From Hydrogenophaga sp. PAMC20947 (lineage in GTDB: Bacteria; Pseudomonadota; Gammaproteobacteria; Burkholderiales; Burkholderiaceae_C), in contig NZ_CP039252.1 in NCBI RefSeq assembly GCF_004795855.1, positions 4,526,001 through 4,590,000 on the forward strand: DNA of 64,000 nt, read 5' to 3'. The first letter of the stretch is position 1. The number at the start of each line of letters is the position of its first letter. Below are positions 44,872 to 54,989 of the stretch, one piece after another. A model generated the notes under the pieces. The model made no database searches and was not told the DNA's origin. It saw nothing but the letters and a program-made list of their open reading frames with translations. A program made the position numbers and the translations under genes.

Positions 44872-45267
44872 GTGAGCACGACACCTGCCTTGAAAGTTCT
44901 GGTGGTGGATGACAGCAACACCATCCGCCGAAGTGCTGAAATTTTTCTCAAACAGGGCGGCCACGAAGTGTTGCTCGCTGAGGATGGTTTTGATGCTCTG
45001 GCCAAGATCAATGACTACCAGCCCGACTTGGTCTTTTGCGACATCCTCATGCCGCGTCTTGATGGGTACCAGACCTGTGCCATTATCAAGCGCAATGTCC
45101 GTTTTTCAGATATCCCTGTGGTCATGCTGTCTTCCAAGGACGGCGTCTTTGACAAGGCCCGGGGGCGCATGGTGGGTTCGCAGGAATACCTCACCAAGCC
45201 ATTCACCAAAGACCAGCTCTTGCAAGCCGTGCAGCAGTTTGGATCACAACCGTCCGGAGTAGCCTGA
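44872..45267 (+). CDS. pilG: Twitching-motility response regulator PilG
   Basis: 131-aa CheY-like protein: LKVLVVDDSNTIRRSAEIFL, the phosphoacceptor Asp in VFCDILMPRLDGYQTC, and the Lys in YLTKPFTKDQ. It starts with GTG, with GGAG 9 bp upstream. In Pseudomonas PilG promotes pilus extension through the ChpA kinase. Its stop overlaps the pilH start by 1 bp (TGATG). Confidence 0.92.
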   Translation: MSTTPALKVLVVDDSNTIRRSAEIFLKQGGHEVLLAEDGFDALAKINDYQPDLVFCDILMPRLDGYQTCAIIKRNVRFSDIPVVMLSSKDGVFDKARGRMVGSQEYLTKPFTKDQLLQAVQQFGSQPSGVA

Positions 45268-45632
45268 TGCCTATACACAAAGTTCTCGTGGTCGATGATT
45301 CCAAGACCGAGCTCATGGTCCTGTCCGAGCTTTTGGGAAAAAATGGCTACAGCGTGCGTACCGCCGAGAATGCCGAGGAGGCCTTTCGTCGGTTGGGCGA
45401 AGAAAAGCCGGAACTCATTTTGATGGACGTGGTGATGCCCGGTCAGAATGGCTTTCAGCTGACTCGGGCCATTGCCCGGGATCCCCAGTTCTCTGCTATT
45501 CCCATCATCATGTGCACCAGCAAAAATCAGGAGACCGATCGGGTCTGGGGCATGCGCCAAGGGGCTCGTGACTACGTCACCAAGCCCGTGAATGCCGAAG
45601 AGCTGTTGTCCAAAATTCGGGCCCTGGGCTGA
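45267..45632 (+). CDS. pilH: Twitching-motility response regulator PilH
   Basis: 121-aa CheY-like protein: KVLVVDDSKTELMVLSELL, Asp in LILMDVVMPGQNGFQLTRA, and YVTKPVNAEELL. The VVMPGQNGFQ motif is characteristic of PilH. In Pseudomonas it balances PilG, favouring pilus retraction or acting as a phosphate sink. Coupled to pilG; pilI follows after 41 bp. Confidence 0.93.
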   Translation: MPIHKVLVVDDSKTELMVLSELLGKNGYSVRTAENAEEAFRRLGEEKPELILMDVVMPGQNGFQLTRAIARDPQFSAIPIIMCTSKNQETDRVWGMRQGARDYVTKPVNAEELLSKIRALG

Positions 45633-45673
45633 AGGCGCAGCGTCCCGCTGTCGTCCTGATTCCATACGAGCCT

Positions 45674-46225
45674 ATGTCCAACAAGCGTCAGTCACTCAAA
45701 GATCTTCAGGAGCGCCTCGCCAAACGGCTGAGTGAAGCCAAAACTCAGGCGATTTCCGCTTCGTGGCTGGCGGTCGAAGTCGATCGAAGCCGGTACCTGC
45801 TGCCGCTGGTGCAGTCAGGTGAGATTTTCCCCTGGACCTCGCTGCAGATCGTCCCCTATACCCAGGAGTGGTACGCGGGCGTGGTCAGCTTGCGGGGAGG
45901 CCTTCACGGCGTGATTGATTTGTTTCGCTTTCCGGGTTTGCGGTCCGATGCGGAGAGCGGGCGCGGTTCGTCGTCTGCCGACCGCGTCAGTTCGGAATCA
46001 CGTCTGGTCAGTCTGCATACCGCGCTGGGGGTCAATGCCGTGTTGTGGGTCGATCGATTGCTCGGCCTGCGCAATCCCGCCATGTTTGCGGCGCTGGGTG
46101 AAGCGATCCCGGAAGCATCAAAGTTTTCCCCTCGGACATTGATTGATCACCAAGGTGTTGCCTGGCACGAGCTGGATTTGCAACTGTTGTCGACCAGTCC
46201 CGAATTTCTCGCCATCGCTGCATGA
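45674..46225 (+). CDS. pilI: CheW-like adaptor PilI
   Basis: 183-aa protein with a CheW domain: YLLPLVQSGEIFPWTSLQIV, WYAGVVSLRGGLHGVIDLF, and the late VLWVDRLLGLRNP. It should couple the receptor PilJ to the kinase ChpA. The start at 45674 fits PilI (MSNKRQSLKDLQERLAKRL). It lies between pilH and pilJ, 96 bp before the latter. Confidence 0.9.
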   Translation: MSNKRQSLKDLQERLAKRLSEAKTQAISASWLAVEVDRSRYLLPLVQSGEIFPWTSLQIVPYTQEWYAGVVSLRGGLHGVIDLFRFPGLRSDAESGRGSSSADRVSSESRLVSLHTALGVNAVLWVDRLLGLRNPAMFAALGEAIPEASKFSPRTLIDHQGVAWHELDLQLLSTSPEFLAIAA

Positions 46226-46321
46226 CCGGGCGCTCGCCAGGTTGTCCGCTTCGTCGTTCCATTATGCGTAGAGGGGTGCTTCATGCGTCCCCGTACTTGT
46301 TAATCAGTAGGAAGGTTTTTC

Positions 46322-48580
46322 ATGGCCATGCTTGATCGGTTCCAGGGAGTGTTTGGAAAGCAGGGAGCAGGTGAGCCCGGTCTGGACGAGGTATCTGACA
46401 AAGAGCTCGCGCAGATGGCCGTGGAGCGGCTGGCGCCCAAAGAAGACGACGGTGACTTTCCGGACAGCCGCATGGCTGCGGACGATGTGCCCGAGCCCAT
46501 GGCGTCTTCGACCGATCAGGTCACTGTCCCTTTGTTGGGGACCAAGCCGCCCGAAGAGCATCGTCGAACCTTGACCATGTTGCTGGCCGTGTTCCTGGTG
46601 GTGCTGGCCGGTTCCGTGTTCTATGTGTTGAGTCAGACCGAAAAACTGAGTCAGCAGGTGGCGGCCAGTGGTCAGGCGCTGATGCAGTCGCAACGACTTG
46701 CCAAAAGCGTGTCGCAGGCCTTGGTGGGAACACCTTCGGCTTTCGCTGAAGTCCGTGACAGTTCCGAGGTGCTCGGCAGCAGCCTCAAAGCCTTTACGGA
46801 AGGCAGCGACAGCATGTCGGTGGAGGCATTGGGGACGGCCTATCAGGGGCAGCTCGATGAGCTCAAGCCAGGCGTGGAATCGGCCACAAAGAACGCTGAA
46901 GTGGTGTTGAACCAGGAAAAAATCCTGACCCAGGTGGGTGATTCGCTGCGCTTGATCAACCGCCAGTCGTCGGATTTGCTGGAAATCGCAGAGACCATTT
47001 CTTCGCTGAAGCTCGAAGCCAATGCGCCATCGACCGAGATTTCAGCATCCGGTCAGCTCGTGATGTTGACCCAGCGTATCGGTAAATCTGCCAACGAATT
47101 CTTGACCCTGGAAGGGGTGAGTCCGGAGGCCGTGTTCTTGCTGGGCAAGGATTTGAACACCTTCAAGGAAATTTCGGATGGTCTGCTCAAAGGCAGCGAA
47201 GAACTGCGTTTGCGCGCCTCCAACGATCCGCAGATTCGGGAGCGTCTGGAAGCCCTTCAGGCCCTCTATGAAAAGACCCGCACGGAAGCGGGTGCCATTC
47301 TGGGCAACCTGCAAGGTCTGGCTTCAGCGCGCGAGGCCCAGGCGGCCATCGTAACGGGCAGCGAGCCGCTGCGTTTGGGCTTGCAAAAATTGCAGGCGAG
47401 TCTGTCTTCGCGATCGGGTCTGGGGGGCGTGGAGCTGATCGCTCTGCTCGGCTCGGCTTTGTTGGCGCTGCTCAGTGGTGCTGGTCTGGCCTATGTGCAG
47501 CTGCAGGAAAGCCGCCAGCGCCAGATGGAAGCTGAAGGGCAGCGCCACGCGGCTGTGTCCCTGGAGCAGGATGCCAAACGGGTGAATGACGCCAACCAGG
47601 CAGCCATTTTGCGCCTGATGAACGAATTGCAGACGGTGGCTGAAGGCGACTTGACACAAGAAGCCACGGTGACCGAAGACATCACGGGCGCCATCGCCGA
47701 CTCGGTGAACTACACGGTGGAAGAGCTGCGATCGCTGGTGAGTAACGTGCAGGCCACGGCCACCCGAGTGGCGCAAACCACCTCGGCGGTGGAAAGCACC
47801 TCAACCGAGCTGCTGGCCGCTTCCAACGAACAGTTGCGCGAGATTCGCGAAACCGGTCAGTCGGTGGTGGACATGGCGAAGCGCATCAACCAGGTGTCGG
47901 GCCAGGCGCAAGAGTCCGCTTCGGTGGCCCGTGTGTCGCTGCAAGCTGCAGAGTCGGGTTTGCAGGCGGTGCAGAACGCCATCGGCGGTATGAATACCAT
48001 CCGGGACCAGATCCAGGAAACATCCAAGCGGATCAAGCGACTGGGTGAGTCCTCGCAAGAGATTGGTGAAATCACCGAGCTGATTTCTGACATTACGGAA
48101 CAAACCAACGTGCTGGCTTTGAATGCTGCCATTCAGGCCGCCTCTGCTGGTGAAGCCGGCCGTGGTTTCTCGGTGGTGGCAGAAGAAGTGCAGCGGCTGG
48201 CCGAGCGGTCTGCCGACGCCACGCGTCAGATTGCCGCTCTGGTGAAAACCATTCAGACCGACACGCAAGATGCAGTTGGCGCCATGGAGCGCTCTACACA
48301 AGGTGTGGTCGAGGGGGCCCGGCTGTCTGACAACGCGGGTACTGCGCTGTCCGAGATTGACCAGGTGTCGCGCCGATTGGCCGACCTGATTGAACAGATT
48401 TCCGATGCTGCTTCCCGCGAAGCCGATTCGGCCAACGAAGTGGCTGGCAACATCCAGCACATTTTTGCCGTGACCGAACAAACGGGTGAAGGTACCCGTT
48501 CGACCGCGCAGCAGGTGCGTGAACTCTCTGCCATGGCCGAAGAGCTGCGCCAATCGGTGTCGCGTTTCAAGATCGCCTGA
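46322..48580 (+). CDS. pilJ: Type IV pilus methyl-accepting chemoreceptor PilJ
   Basis: 752-aa receptor: a cytosolic N-terminal stretch of about 80 residues, first helix [20 protein letters not shown], a helical periplasmic region with two PilJ-type sensor repeats (VTQRIG-like segments [11 protein letters not shown] and [12 protein letters not shown]), second helix near residue 380, and a signalling domain with the conserved hairpin tip [27 protein letters not shown] lies 5 bp before the start. It is longer than Pseudomonas PilJ (682 aa) mainly through the N-terminal extension. Confidence 0.93.
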   Translation: MAMLDRFQGVFGKQGAGEPGLDEVSDKELAQMAVERLAPKEDDGDFPDSRMAADDVPEPMASSTDQVTVPLLGTKPPEEHRRTLTMLLAVFLVVLAGSVFYVLSQTEKLSQQVAASGQALMQSQRLAKSVSQALVGTPSAFAEVRDSSEVLGSSLKAFTEGSDSMSVEALGTAYQGQLDELKPGVESATKNAEVVLNQEKILTQVGDSLRLINRQSSDLLEIAETISSLKLEANAPSTEISASGQLVMLTQRIGKSANEFLTLEGVSPEAVFLLGKDLNTFKEISDGLLKGSEELRLRASNDPQIRERLEALQALYEKTRTEAGAILGNLQGLASAREAQAAIVTGSEPLRLGLQKLQASLSSRSGLGGVELIALLGSALLALLSGAGLAYVQLQESRQRQMEAEGQRHAAVSLEQDAKRVNDANQAAILRLMNELQTVAEGDLTQEATVTEDITGAIADSVNYTVEELRSLVSNVQATATRVAQTTSAVESTSTELLAASNEQLREIRETGQSVVDMAKRINQVSGQAQESASVARVSLQAAESGLQAVQNAIGGMNTIRDQIQETSKRIKRLGESSQEIGEITELISDITEQTNVLALNAAIQAASAGEAGRGFSVVAEEVQRLAERSADATRQIAALVKTIQTDTQDAVGAMERSTQGVVEGARLSDNAGTALSEIDQVSRRLADLIEQISDAASREADSANEVAGNIQHIFAVTEQTGEGTRSTAQQVRELSAMAEELRQSVSRFKIA

Positions 48581-48610
48581 CCCCGGTCCGGCCCTCAAAT
48601 TTCCACAGAC

Positions 48611-51600
48611 ATGCTCGATTCCACCAACGACCGGTCGCCTGCGGACACTCCGCTGGCCGATCTGGGTCCGCTCGCATGGGTCTTTGATGAACTGCGCAAG
48701 TCGCTTGAGGCGGCCAATAAGGCTGTCAAGCGTTTTGTCCGGGAGTCGGAGCAGTCGCGTCAAAACGACCTTGAGGGCGCCGACCCTGCCTCCTTGCGGA
48801 TGGCCCGCCAGCAACTGCACCAAGCCGTGGGCGCTCTGGAGATGGTGGGCTTGTCCGCCCCTGCACAGGTCTTGCGAGGTATGGAGGCTGCGGTTCAGCG
48901 GTTTGTTCAGCGACCCCAGACTTGCACCGACGAGGCGGCACTGACGGTGGAACGCGCGGGCTTTGCGCTGATCGAATACCTTCAGGCGGTGCTCAACAAC
49001 AAGCTGGTGCAACCCTTGGCGTTGTTCCCGCAGTACCGTGATGTGCAGACCCTGGCAGGCGCCGAGCGCGTGCATCCTGCCGATCTCTGGACTTTTGAAA
49101 ACAACCGCCAGGAAATGGCTGCCCCTGAGGTTGCCAAGCCGATGCATCCCGAGCCTGGTCTGCGGGCCATGTTCGACAAGCTGGTGTTGTTGTTGGCCAA
49201 GACCGAGAGCCCGACGGCATCGCAACAGCTGGCCCGACTGTGCGGGGGCTTGTCGGCAGGTGCAGAGCAGCCACGGGTGCGCACGTTCTGGCGTGTGGCA
49301 GCGGGTTTCTTTGAGGCCGTCAACCAGCAACGTCTGCCCAACGATGTCTATGTGAAGCGTGCCGCGTCGCGCGTTTTGTTGCAGTTTGCGGGTGTGGCCA
49401 AGGCGAAGGGCAACGCTGAGGTGTCCGAGACCCTGCTGCGAGACCTTTTGTTTTTCTGCGCTCAGGCCTCGATGGAGCGTCCCGCACCAGCACCTTTGCT
49501 CACTGCGGTGCGTGAGGCGTTTGGGTTGAGCCAGATGCGGCCGCTGAATTACTCGGTGGTGACACTGGGCCGGTTCGATCCTTCGGTTTTGGCCCAGGCG
49601 CGCAAGCGCATAGGCTCGGCCAAGGAGTCCTGGTCGCTGTTCACCGGAGGGGACGTCAACCGCATTCGCCAGGTGATGGATCAGTTTGGCCTGATCGCTG
49701 ACTCCCTGATCAAATTGCACCCCACCAGCACGGCGCTGGCCCAAGCCCTGGTGAAGGCTGTGGAGCAGGCGACGCGAGAGCGCAGCAGCACCATGGTGCG
49801 TCCTGAGTTGGCCATGGAAGTGGCCACGACCACGCTGTATCTGGAAGCGGCGTTCGAAGATTTCGATCCGAATGACCCTGGGTTCGTGCAGCGAACGCAG
49901 GCTTTGGCCAAACGGTTGGACGGCGTGATCCAGGGTGCCCAGGCCGAACCCCTGGACCCCTGGATGGAGCAGTTGTATCGCCGGGTTAGCGATCGCCAGA
50001 CCATGGGCAGCGTGGTCGGTGAGCTCAAGATCTCCATGGGCGAGGCTGAGAAGTCGCTGGATCAGTTTTTCCGCATGCCTCAAGAAAAGGGTTGCCTGCA
50101 TGTGGCCGCCGCCCAGTTGAGCCAGATGCGCGGCGTACTGTCGGTTCTGGGCCTGGATCAGGCGGTGCAGACGGTCAATCGAATGCGTCAGACCGTAGAC
50201 GAAATTCTCGATACCGAAGTTGATGAGGCCAAGGCCCGCGAGGCCGGGACTTTCCAGGCTTTGGGCAATAACCTGAGTGCGTTGAGCTTCCTGATTGACA
50301 TGCTGAACTACCAGCCAGCGCTGGCCAAGAAGCTGTTTGTATTTGACGAAGCGTCTGGTGAGTTGCGTCCATTGATGGGGCGTACCGCCCACATCATGCC
50401 GCCCACCTTGACCGAAGAAGCACGTGTCATCAGTGCGGGCGTACAACAGGTCGTGGCCGATGCCCAGGGTCCTGTGGACCTGGCCAACCTGAGCGATCAG
50501 CTGGGTAGCCTGGCAGACAAGGCTGCGTTGGCCGAGCAGACCGGCGTGGCCAAGGCCGCCCGCGACGCTGCCCAGGCTGTGATGAGCAACGATGCCGAGA
50601 GTGGCGCTCATGCGCTGGTGGGTTTGTCAGAAACAACGGGCTCACACGCTGAAGAACTCTCAACTTCCGTGTCGGTGGATGGGGGAGACGATGAGGATGA
50701 TCTGCAAGACATCTTCCTGGAGGAAGCGCGAGAAGTCGTGACCGTCGGCCTGGAGGCGGTGGGCTTGCTCAGAGGCGATGCAAGTGACCTGGAGCAGCTC
50801 ACCACTTTGCGGCGCGCATTCCACACCCTCAAAGGCAGTTCCCGCATGGTCGGACTCACCGAGTTTGGTGAGGGGGCCTGGGCACTCGAGCAGCTCTTCA
50901 ACGGCGTCTTGGCGGAGCAAATTCCGGCCGAGGGCGCTTTGCTGACTTTGGCTCAGGAAAGCTTGATGGCGTTTGGCCGTTGGGCCGACGACATAGACCA
51001 AGGTGTGGATGCTCAATGGCGCGCCAAGCCCTTTGTTCAAGCCGCGGAAGCCTGGCGTGAGTCGGGCGTCTATCAGCCTCTGGACTTGCCTTCGTTGCAA
51101 GGCGAGACAGACGCCGACGCCGAAATCGCAGCCATGCCTGCGACAGGCGCACCAGAGGCAGGCAGCCTGGTTGACGGCGCGGCGGGCGGGGAAGCCGATG
51201 GCGCAATGGATGCCGATGCTTCGAATCGGCCTGACGCAGATGCGTCCGCCCAGGGCGATGAAACCCTCAGTGCTTCAGAGTCCTTGTCGACGGACACCGA
51301 AGACGAAATCGAGCTGGTCTCGCCACCCGAGATCACCATTGAGGTCGATGAACCGCTGGATGGGCTCGGTCTGGATGTTTCAGAAGGGTCCGACGGGACC
51401 TCGATGGTGCCGGTCGAAGAGCCCCAGGAGCTGCCAGAGGGCGAGCCCTGGGAGCGGGAGTTTGCCGAAACCGCAACCTCGAATCTTGAGGAGGTTCGTC
51501 CGCAAGACGGCAACCCGCTTGAGGAAGGCGCCGATCTGGAAGCCTTGCTGGAAGACCTGGATTTTTCTTCACCATCAGATGCGGCTGCGGATGAGCCGTC

Positions 51601-54600
51601 GAATTCGTCGATCACCGTTGACTCAGAGGACGAACTGCCGGCGCTCGACGCATCGGGGCAAGCCGACGTCGCTACAAACGAATTGTCCCCTGCGACCGAT
51701 GTCTTGCCGTCCATGTTTGACGCCATTTCACTGGACCTGGACGACCTGCCACCGCTCGACGCCGAGGGAAAACACGAACCAAAAGCGGAGCCCGAAACCA
51801 CCGAGGTGTCGACCGAATCAGCAGCCCCGCAGACTGGAATGCCGCTGGTGGAAGCCGCTGCGGCAGCTTCAGAGGAAGTCCCAGACGACCAAACGCGCCA
51901 GATTGGCCCCTTGCGCATTGGAATCAAACTCTACAACGTGTACCTCAATGAGGCAGACGAATGGTCGCGCCGATTGGTGAACCTGTTGGGCGAATGGCTG
52001 CTGGAACACCACGAACCCTTGCCCGATCAGGCCGAGGGCCTGGCCCACTCGCTGGCGGGCAGTTCTGCCACGGTGGGTTTTCAGCCCCTTTCTGGGATTT
52101 CCCGGGCCCTGGAGCACGCTTTGGGTGCCGTGGCTTTGCATCAAACCGACGGCACTGTCGCCACCCGTCCGCAGGCGCAGTTGTTTGTTGACTCGGCCGA
52201 AGACATTCGCCGGTTGTTGCACCAGTTTGCGGCCGGCTTCTACAAGGAGCCTCAGCCCGAGTTGCTGGAGGCTCTGGATCATCTGTTGCACGAGTTGCCC
52301 GCAGGCAGTGGTTCGGACCTCGACATTGAGCTGCTGTCCCAATGGGACGCAGAGGGCGCTTCTGCTCAAGACCCGGTGATTGACCGGGTAGACGACGCCG
52401 TGCCCTCTGCGTTTGCGCCGCCCGATTTCAATCGATCGAGCTATGTCGATGCGCCCACCGAGTTCGCGCCATTGCCCTCAGAGCCAGAAGTGTCTGGGCC
52501 AGTGCAGGATATCGATGACGACATCGATGTGATGGACACCATCGATGTGGATCTCTTCCCCATCTTTGCCGAAGAGGCGCTGGAGCTTTTGCCCAAACTG
52601 GGTGCTGCTCTGCGCCAATGGGTCGCTCGCCCGGACAACGCCAGTGCGCGCTCCGAAGTGCTGCGCAATTTGCACACACTCAAAGGCAGTGCCCGGTTGG
52701 CCGGCGCCTTGCGCTTGGGCGAAATGGCGCACCGCATGGAAACAGACGCTGAGCGTCTGGGATCCGATGTTCAAAGCAGTACAGACGTTGAGCCACTGCT
52801 GACGGCTTTTGATGCCTTGGTTGCACGCTTCGAATTGCTGCGGCGCATGGATCCCGAGGCGCAGGGGCTGGAGCCCGTGGCGGTGCCAGACCTGCCCACC
52901 CATGTGGTGTCGGTGGCGCCTGAACGTGCAATGCTGGATGGTGCGGCGTTTGTGCCGGACCCAGAGGTATCGGAAACGCCATCTGTGGTGCAGGCTGGGC
53001 CTGGGCTGACTGGGCTGTCATTGCCACAGGCTCCCAAAGCTGCGCTGGCGCGGGCGGGTGCTGCGGTGCGCGTGCGTCCAGAGCTGCTCGATCGCCTGGT
53101 CAACCAGGCTGGTGAGGTGATCACGACGCGTTCGCGGATGGAATCGGAAATGGTCACGGTACGAGGTTCACTCAAAGACCTCACCGGTAACCTGGATCGT
53201 TTGCGCCAGCAGTTGCGTGATCTGGAACTGCAGGCTGAAACCCAGATGCAATCCCGCTTGGCGCAGGCCCGGGACTCTGAGCTTTCGTTTGACCCGCTCG
53301 AATTTGACCGCTTCACGCGTGTTCAGGAACTGACCCGCATGATGGCGGAGTCGGTGAACGACGTGGCCACGGTGCAGCGCAACCTGCAGCGTGCGGTGGA
53401 AGTGACCGAAGATGGTCTGGTCGCCCAGGCGCGCCAGACGCGGGAGTTGCAGCGCGATCTGCTCCGCACCCGCATGGTGGAGTTTGAGGGTATTTCCGAG
53501 CGCCTGTACCGTGTGGTGCGGCAGGCTTCCAAGGAAACCGGCAAACAGGTTCGTCTGGACATCAGCGGTGGCCATATTGAAATGGACCGGGGTGTGCTGG
53601 ACCGGATGACCGCAGCCTTCGAACACCTGTTGCGCAACAGCGTGGTGCATGGCATTGAGTCGCCCGAGGACCGTCTGGCCGCTGGCAAGTCGGCCGAAGG
53701 TGCGATCGACATTCGGCTGGCGCAGGAACTCAACGATGTGTCCGTGGTGTTCCAGGACGATGGTGCTGGTTTGAATCTGGTCCGCCTGCGCGAAAAAGCG
53801 CAGGCACAAGGCTTGGTGCCCAGCGGCGCAGTGCTCAGCGATGCCGAAGCCGCCCAGTTGGTGTTTACACCAGGGCTGAGCACCGCAGCCGAGGTGACAT
53901 CTTTGGCCGGTCGTGGCGTGGGCATGGACGTGGTTCGAAACGACGTGGTCGCACTGGGTGGACGCATTGAGACGTCAACCCAGCCCGGCCAGGGCACAGA
54001 ATTCAAGCTGGTGTTGCCGCTGACGACCGCCGTTACGCAGGTGGTGATGGTGCGAGCCGGCGGGTTGACTCTCGGGGTGCCCTCGACGCTGGTGGAGCTG
54101 GTCCGCCGTGTGAGTGCCAACGATCTGGCGCAAGCCTACGCCAAGAATACCCTCACGGTCGGGGACGAAGAGGTTCCTTTCTATTGGGCGGGGGCGTTGT
54201 TGCAGCTGTCGGCCCGCACGACAGAGCCGCAAGGCCGCACCTTGCCCGTGGTGATTTTCCGAAGCGCGGCACAGCGTGTGGCCATGCACGTCGACGAAGT
54301 GCTGGGCAACCAGGAAGTGGTGGTCAAGAACCTGGGTCCGCAGCTGTCTCGATTGCCTGGCCTGGCAGGGATGTCTGTGCTGGCTTCGGGCGCCGTGGCG
54401 TTGATCTACAACCCGGTGGCGCTGGCAACGGTGTACGGTGCCCGTGTCCAAAGTTGGCGAGATGAGCAGGTCAATGCGATCGCACAGATTGGAATGGCCG
54501 CTGGTTCGCCTGCGTATCCGGCCGTCGAGTCCATGCCCAGCGCGGTGCCGATGGTTCTCGTGGTCGACGACTCGATCACGGTGCGTCGCGTGACGCAGCG

Positions 54601-54928
54601 CCTGCTGCAACGCGAGGGTTACCGCGTGACGCTCGCAGCCGATGGTCTGCAGGCCCTGGAGCGTTTGCAGCAAGAGCTTCCGACCGTGGTGTTGTCCGAC
54701 ATTGAAATGCCGCGCATGGACGGCTTCGACTTGGTGCGCAACCTGCGGGCTGATCCGCGCCTGGCCAGCTTGCCTGTGATCATGATCACTTCGCGCATTG
54801 CCGAGAAACACCGCGAACACGCCAGGGAATTGGGTGTGGATCACTACCTGGGCAAGCCTTACTCGGAAGACGAGTTGCTGGCCTTGATTGGGCACTACGC
54901 CCAGCTGGCCGCGGACGCGAACGCCTGA
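48611..54928 (+). CDS. chpA: Hybrid chemosensory histidine kinase ChpA (PilL)
   Basis: 2105-aa CheA-type kinase driving the pilus chemosensory system. From the N-terminus: a degenerate Hpt-like domain (His70, LHQAVGALEMVGL); another with Ser504 at the His position (LSQMRGVLSVLGL); a true Hpt with His738 (HTLKGSS); a very acidic linker (about 820-1095); a weak Hpt with His1146 (HSLAGSS, Lys replaced by Ala); a true Hpt with His1355 (HTLKGSA); dimerisation and ATPase domains (HLLRNSVVHGIE; GRGVGMDVVRNDV); a CheW domain; and a C-terminal receiver with Asp2030 (LSDIEMPRMDG). Shorter than Pseudomonas ChpA (about 2470 aa, more Hpt domains). Followed by phr, not by pilK or chpB. Confidence 0.93.
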   Translation: MLDSTNDRSPADTPLADLGPLAWVFDELRKSLEAANKAVKRFVRESEQSRQNDLEGADPASLRMARQQLHQAVGALEMVGLSAPAQVLRGMEAAVQRFVQRPQTCTDEAALTVERAGFALIEYLQAVLNNKLVQPLALFPQYRDVQTLAGAERVHPADLWTFENNRQEMAAPEVAKPMHPEPGLRAMFDKLVLLLAKTESPTASQQLARLCGGLSAGAEQPRVRTFWRVAAGFFEAVNQQRLPNDVYVKRAASRVLLQFAGVAKAKGNAEVSETLLRDLLFFCAQASMERPAPAPLLTAVREAFGLSQMRPLNYSVVTLGRFDPSVLAQARKRIGSAKESWSLFTGGDVNRIRQVMDQFGLIADSLIKLHPTSTALAQALVKAVEQATRERSSTMVRPELAMEVATTTLYLEAAFEDFDPNDPGFVQRTQALAKRLDGVIQGAQAEPLDPWMEQLYRRVSDRQTMGSVVGELKISMGEAEKSLDQFFRMPQEKGCLHVAAAQLSQMRGVLSVLGLDQAVQTVNRMRQTVDEILDTEVDEAKAREAGTFQALGNNLSALSFLIDMLNYQPALAKKLFVFDEASGELRPLMGRTAHIMPPTLTEEARVISAGVQQVVADAQGPVDLANLSDQLGSLADKAALAEQTGVAKAARDAAQAVMSNDAESGAHALVGLSETTGSHAEELSTSVSVDGGDDEDDLQDIFLEEAREVVTVGLEAVGLLRGDASDLEQLTTLRRAFHTLKGSSRMVGLTEFGEGAWALEQLFNGVLAEQIPAEGALLTLAQESLMAFGRWADDIDQGVDAQWRAKPFVQAAEAWRESGVYQPLDLPSLQGETDADAEIAAMPATGAPEAGSLVDGAAGGEADGAMDADASNRPDADASAQGDETLSASESLSTDTEDEIELVSPPEITIEVDEPLDGLGLDVSEGSDGTSMVPVEEPQELPEGEPWEREFAETATSNLEEVRPQDGNPLEEGADLEALLEDLDFSSPSDAAADEPSNSSITVDSEDELPALDASGQADVATNELSPATDVLPSMFDAISLDLDDLPPLDAEGKHEPKAEPETTEVSTESAAPQTGMPLVEAAAAASEEVPDDQTRQIGPLRIGIKLYNVYLNEADEWSRRLVNLLGEWLLEHHEPLPDQAEGLAHSLAGSSATVGFQPLSGISRALEHALGAVALHQTDGTVATRPQAQLFVDSAEDIRRLLHQFAAGFYKEPQPELLEALDHLLHELPAGSGSDLDIELLSQWDAEGASAQDPVIDRVDDAVPSAFAPPDFNRSSYVDAPTEFAPLPSEPEVSGPVQDIDDDIDVMDTIDVDLFPIFAEEALELLPKLGAALRQWVARPDNASARSEVLRNLHTLKGSARLAGALRLGEMAHRMETDAERLGSDVQSSTDVEPLLTAFDALVARFELLRRMDPEAQGLEPVAVPDLPTHVVSVAPERAMLDGAAFVPDPEVSETPSVVQAGPGLTGLSLPQAPKAALARAGAAVRVRPELLDRLVNQAGEVITTRSRMESEMVTVRGSLKDLTGNLDRLRQQLRDLELQAETQMQSRLAQARDSELSFDPLEFDRFTRVQELTRMMAESVNDVATVQRNLQRAVEVTEDGLVAQARQTRELQRDLLRTRMVEFEGISERLYRVVRQASKETGKQVRLDISGGHIEMDRGVLDRMTAAFEHLLRNSVVHGIESPEDRLAAGKSAEGAIDIRLAQELNDVSVVFQDDGAGLNLVRLREKAQAQGLVPSGAVLSDAEAAQLVFTPGLSTAAEVTSLAGRGVGMDVVRNDVVALGGRIETSTQPGQGTEFKLVLPLTTAVTQVVMVRAGGLTLGVPSTLVELVRRVSANDLAQAYAKNTLTVGDEEVPFYWAGALLQLSARTTEPQGRTLPVVIFRSAAQRVAMHVDEVLGNQEVVVKNLGPQLSRLPGLAGMSVLASGAVALIYNPVALATVYGARVQSWRDEQVNAIAQIGMAAGSPAYPAVESMPSAVPMVLVVDDSITVRRVTQRLLQREGYRVTLAADGLQALERLQQELPTVVLSDIEMPRMDGFDLVRNLRADPRLASLPVIMITSRIAEKHREHARELGVDHYLGKPYSEDELLALIGHYAQLAADANA

Positions 54929-54950
54929 CGCCTGGCTGGCTGGCTAGGCG

Positions 54951-54986
54951 CCTGCGCGGCAGAGGATGCTCCTTCTGCCGCGCAGG
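54951..54986. terminator. Strong GC hairpin between chpA and phr
   Basis: CCTGCGCGGCAGA (54951-54963) pairs perfectly over 13 bp with TCTGCCGCGCAGG (54974-54986) across a 10-nt loop. It lies in the 61-bp gap between the convergent chpA and phr stops. There is no T-run on either side, so it may act as a Rho-aided or bidirectional 3'-end structure rather than a classic intrinsic terminator. Confidence 0.55.
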
Positions 54987-54989
54987 TTC

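Noticed and set aside
47801..50611. 936-codon open frame on the minus strand
   Set aside because: It is antisense to pilJ and chpA, is rich in His/Arg/Gln/Leu as GC-rich shadow frames are, and shows no domain. The plus-strand genes have clear motifs throughout.
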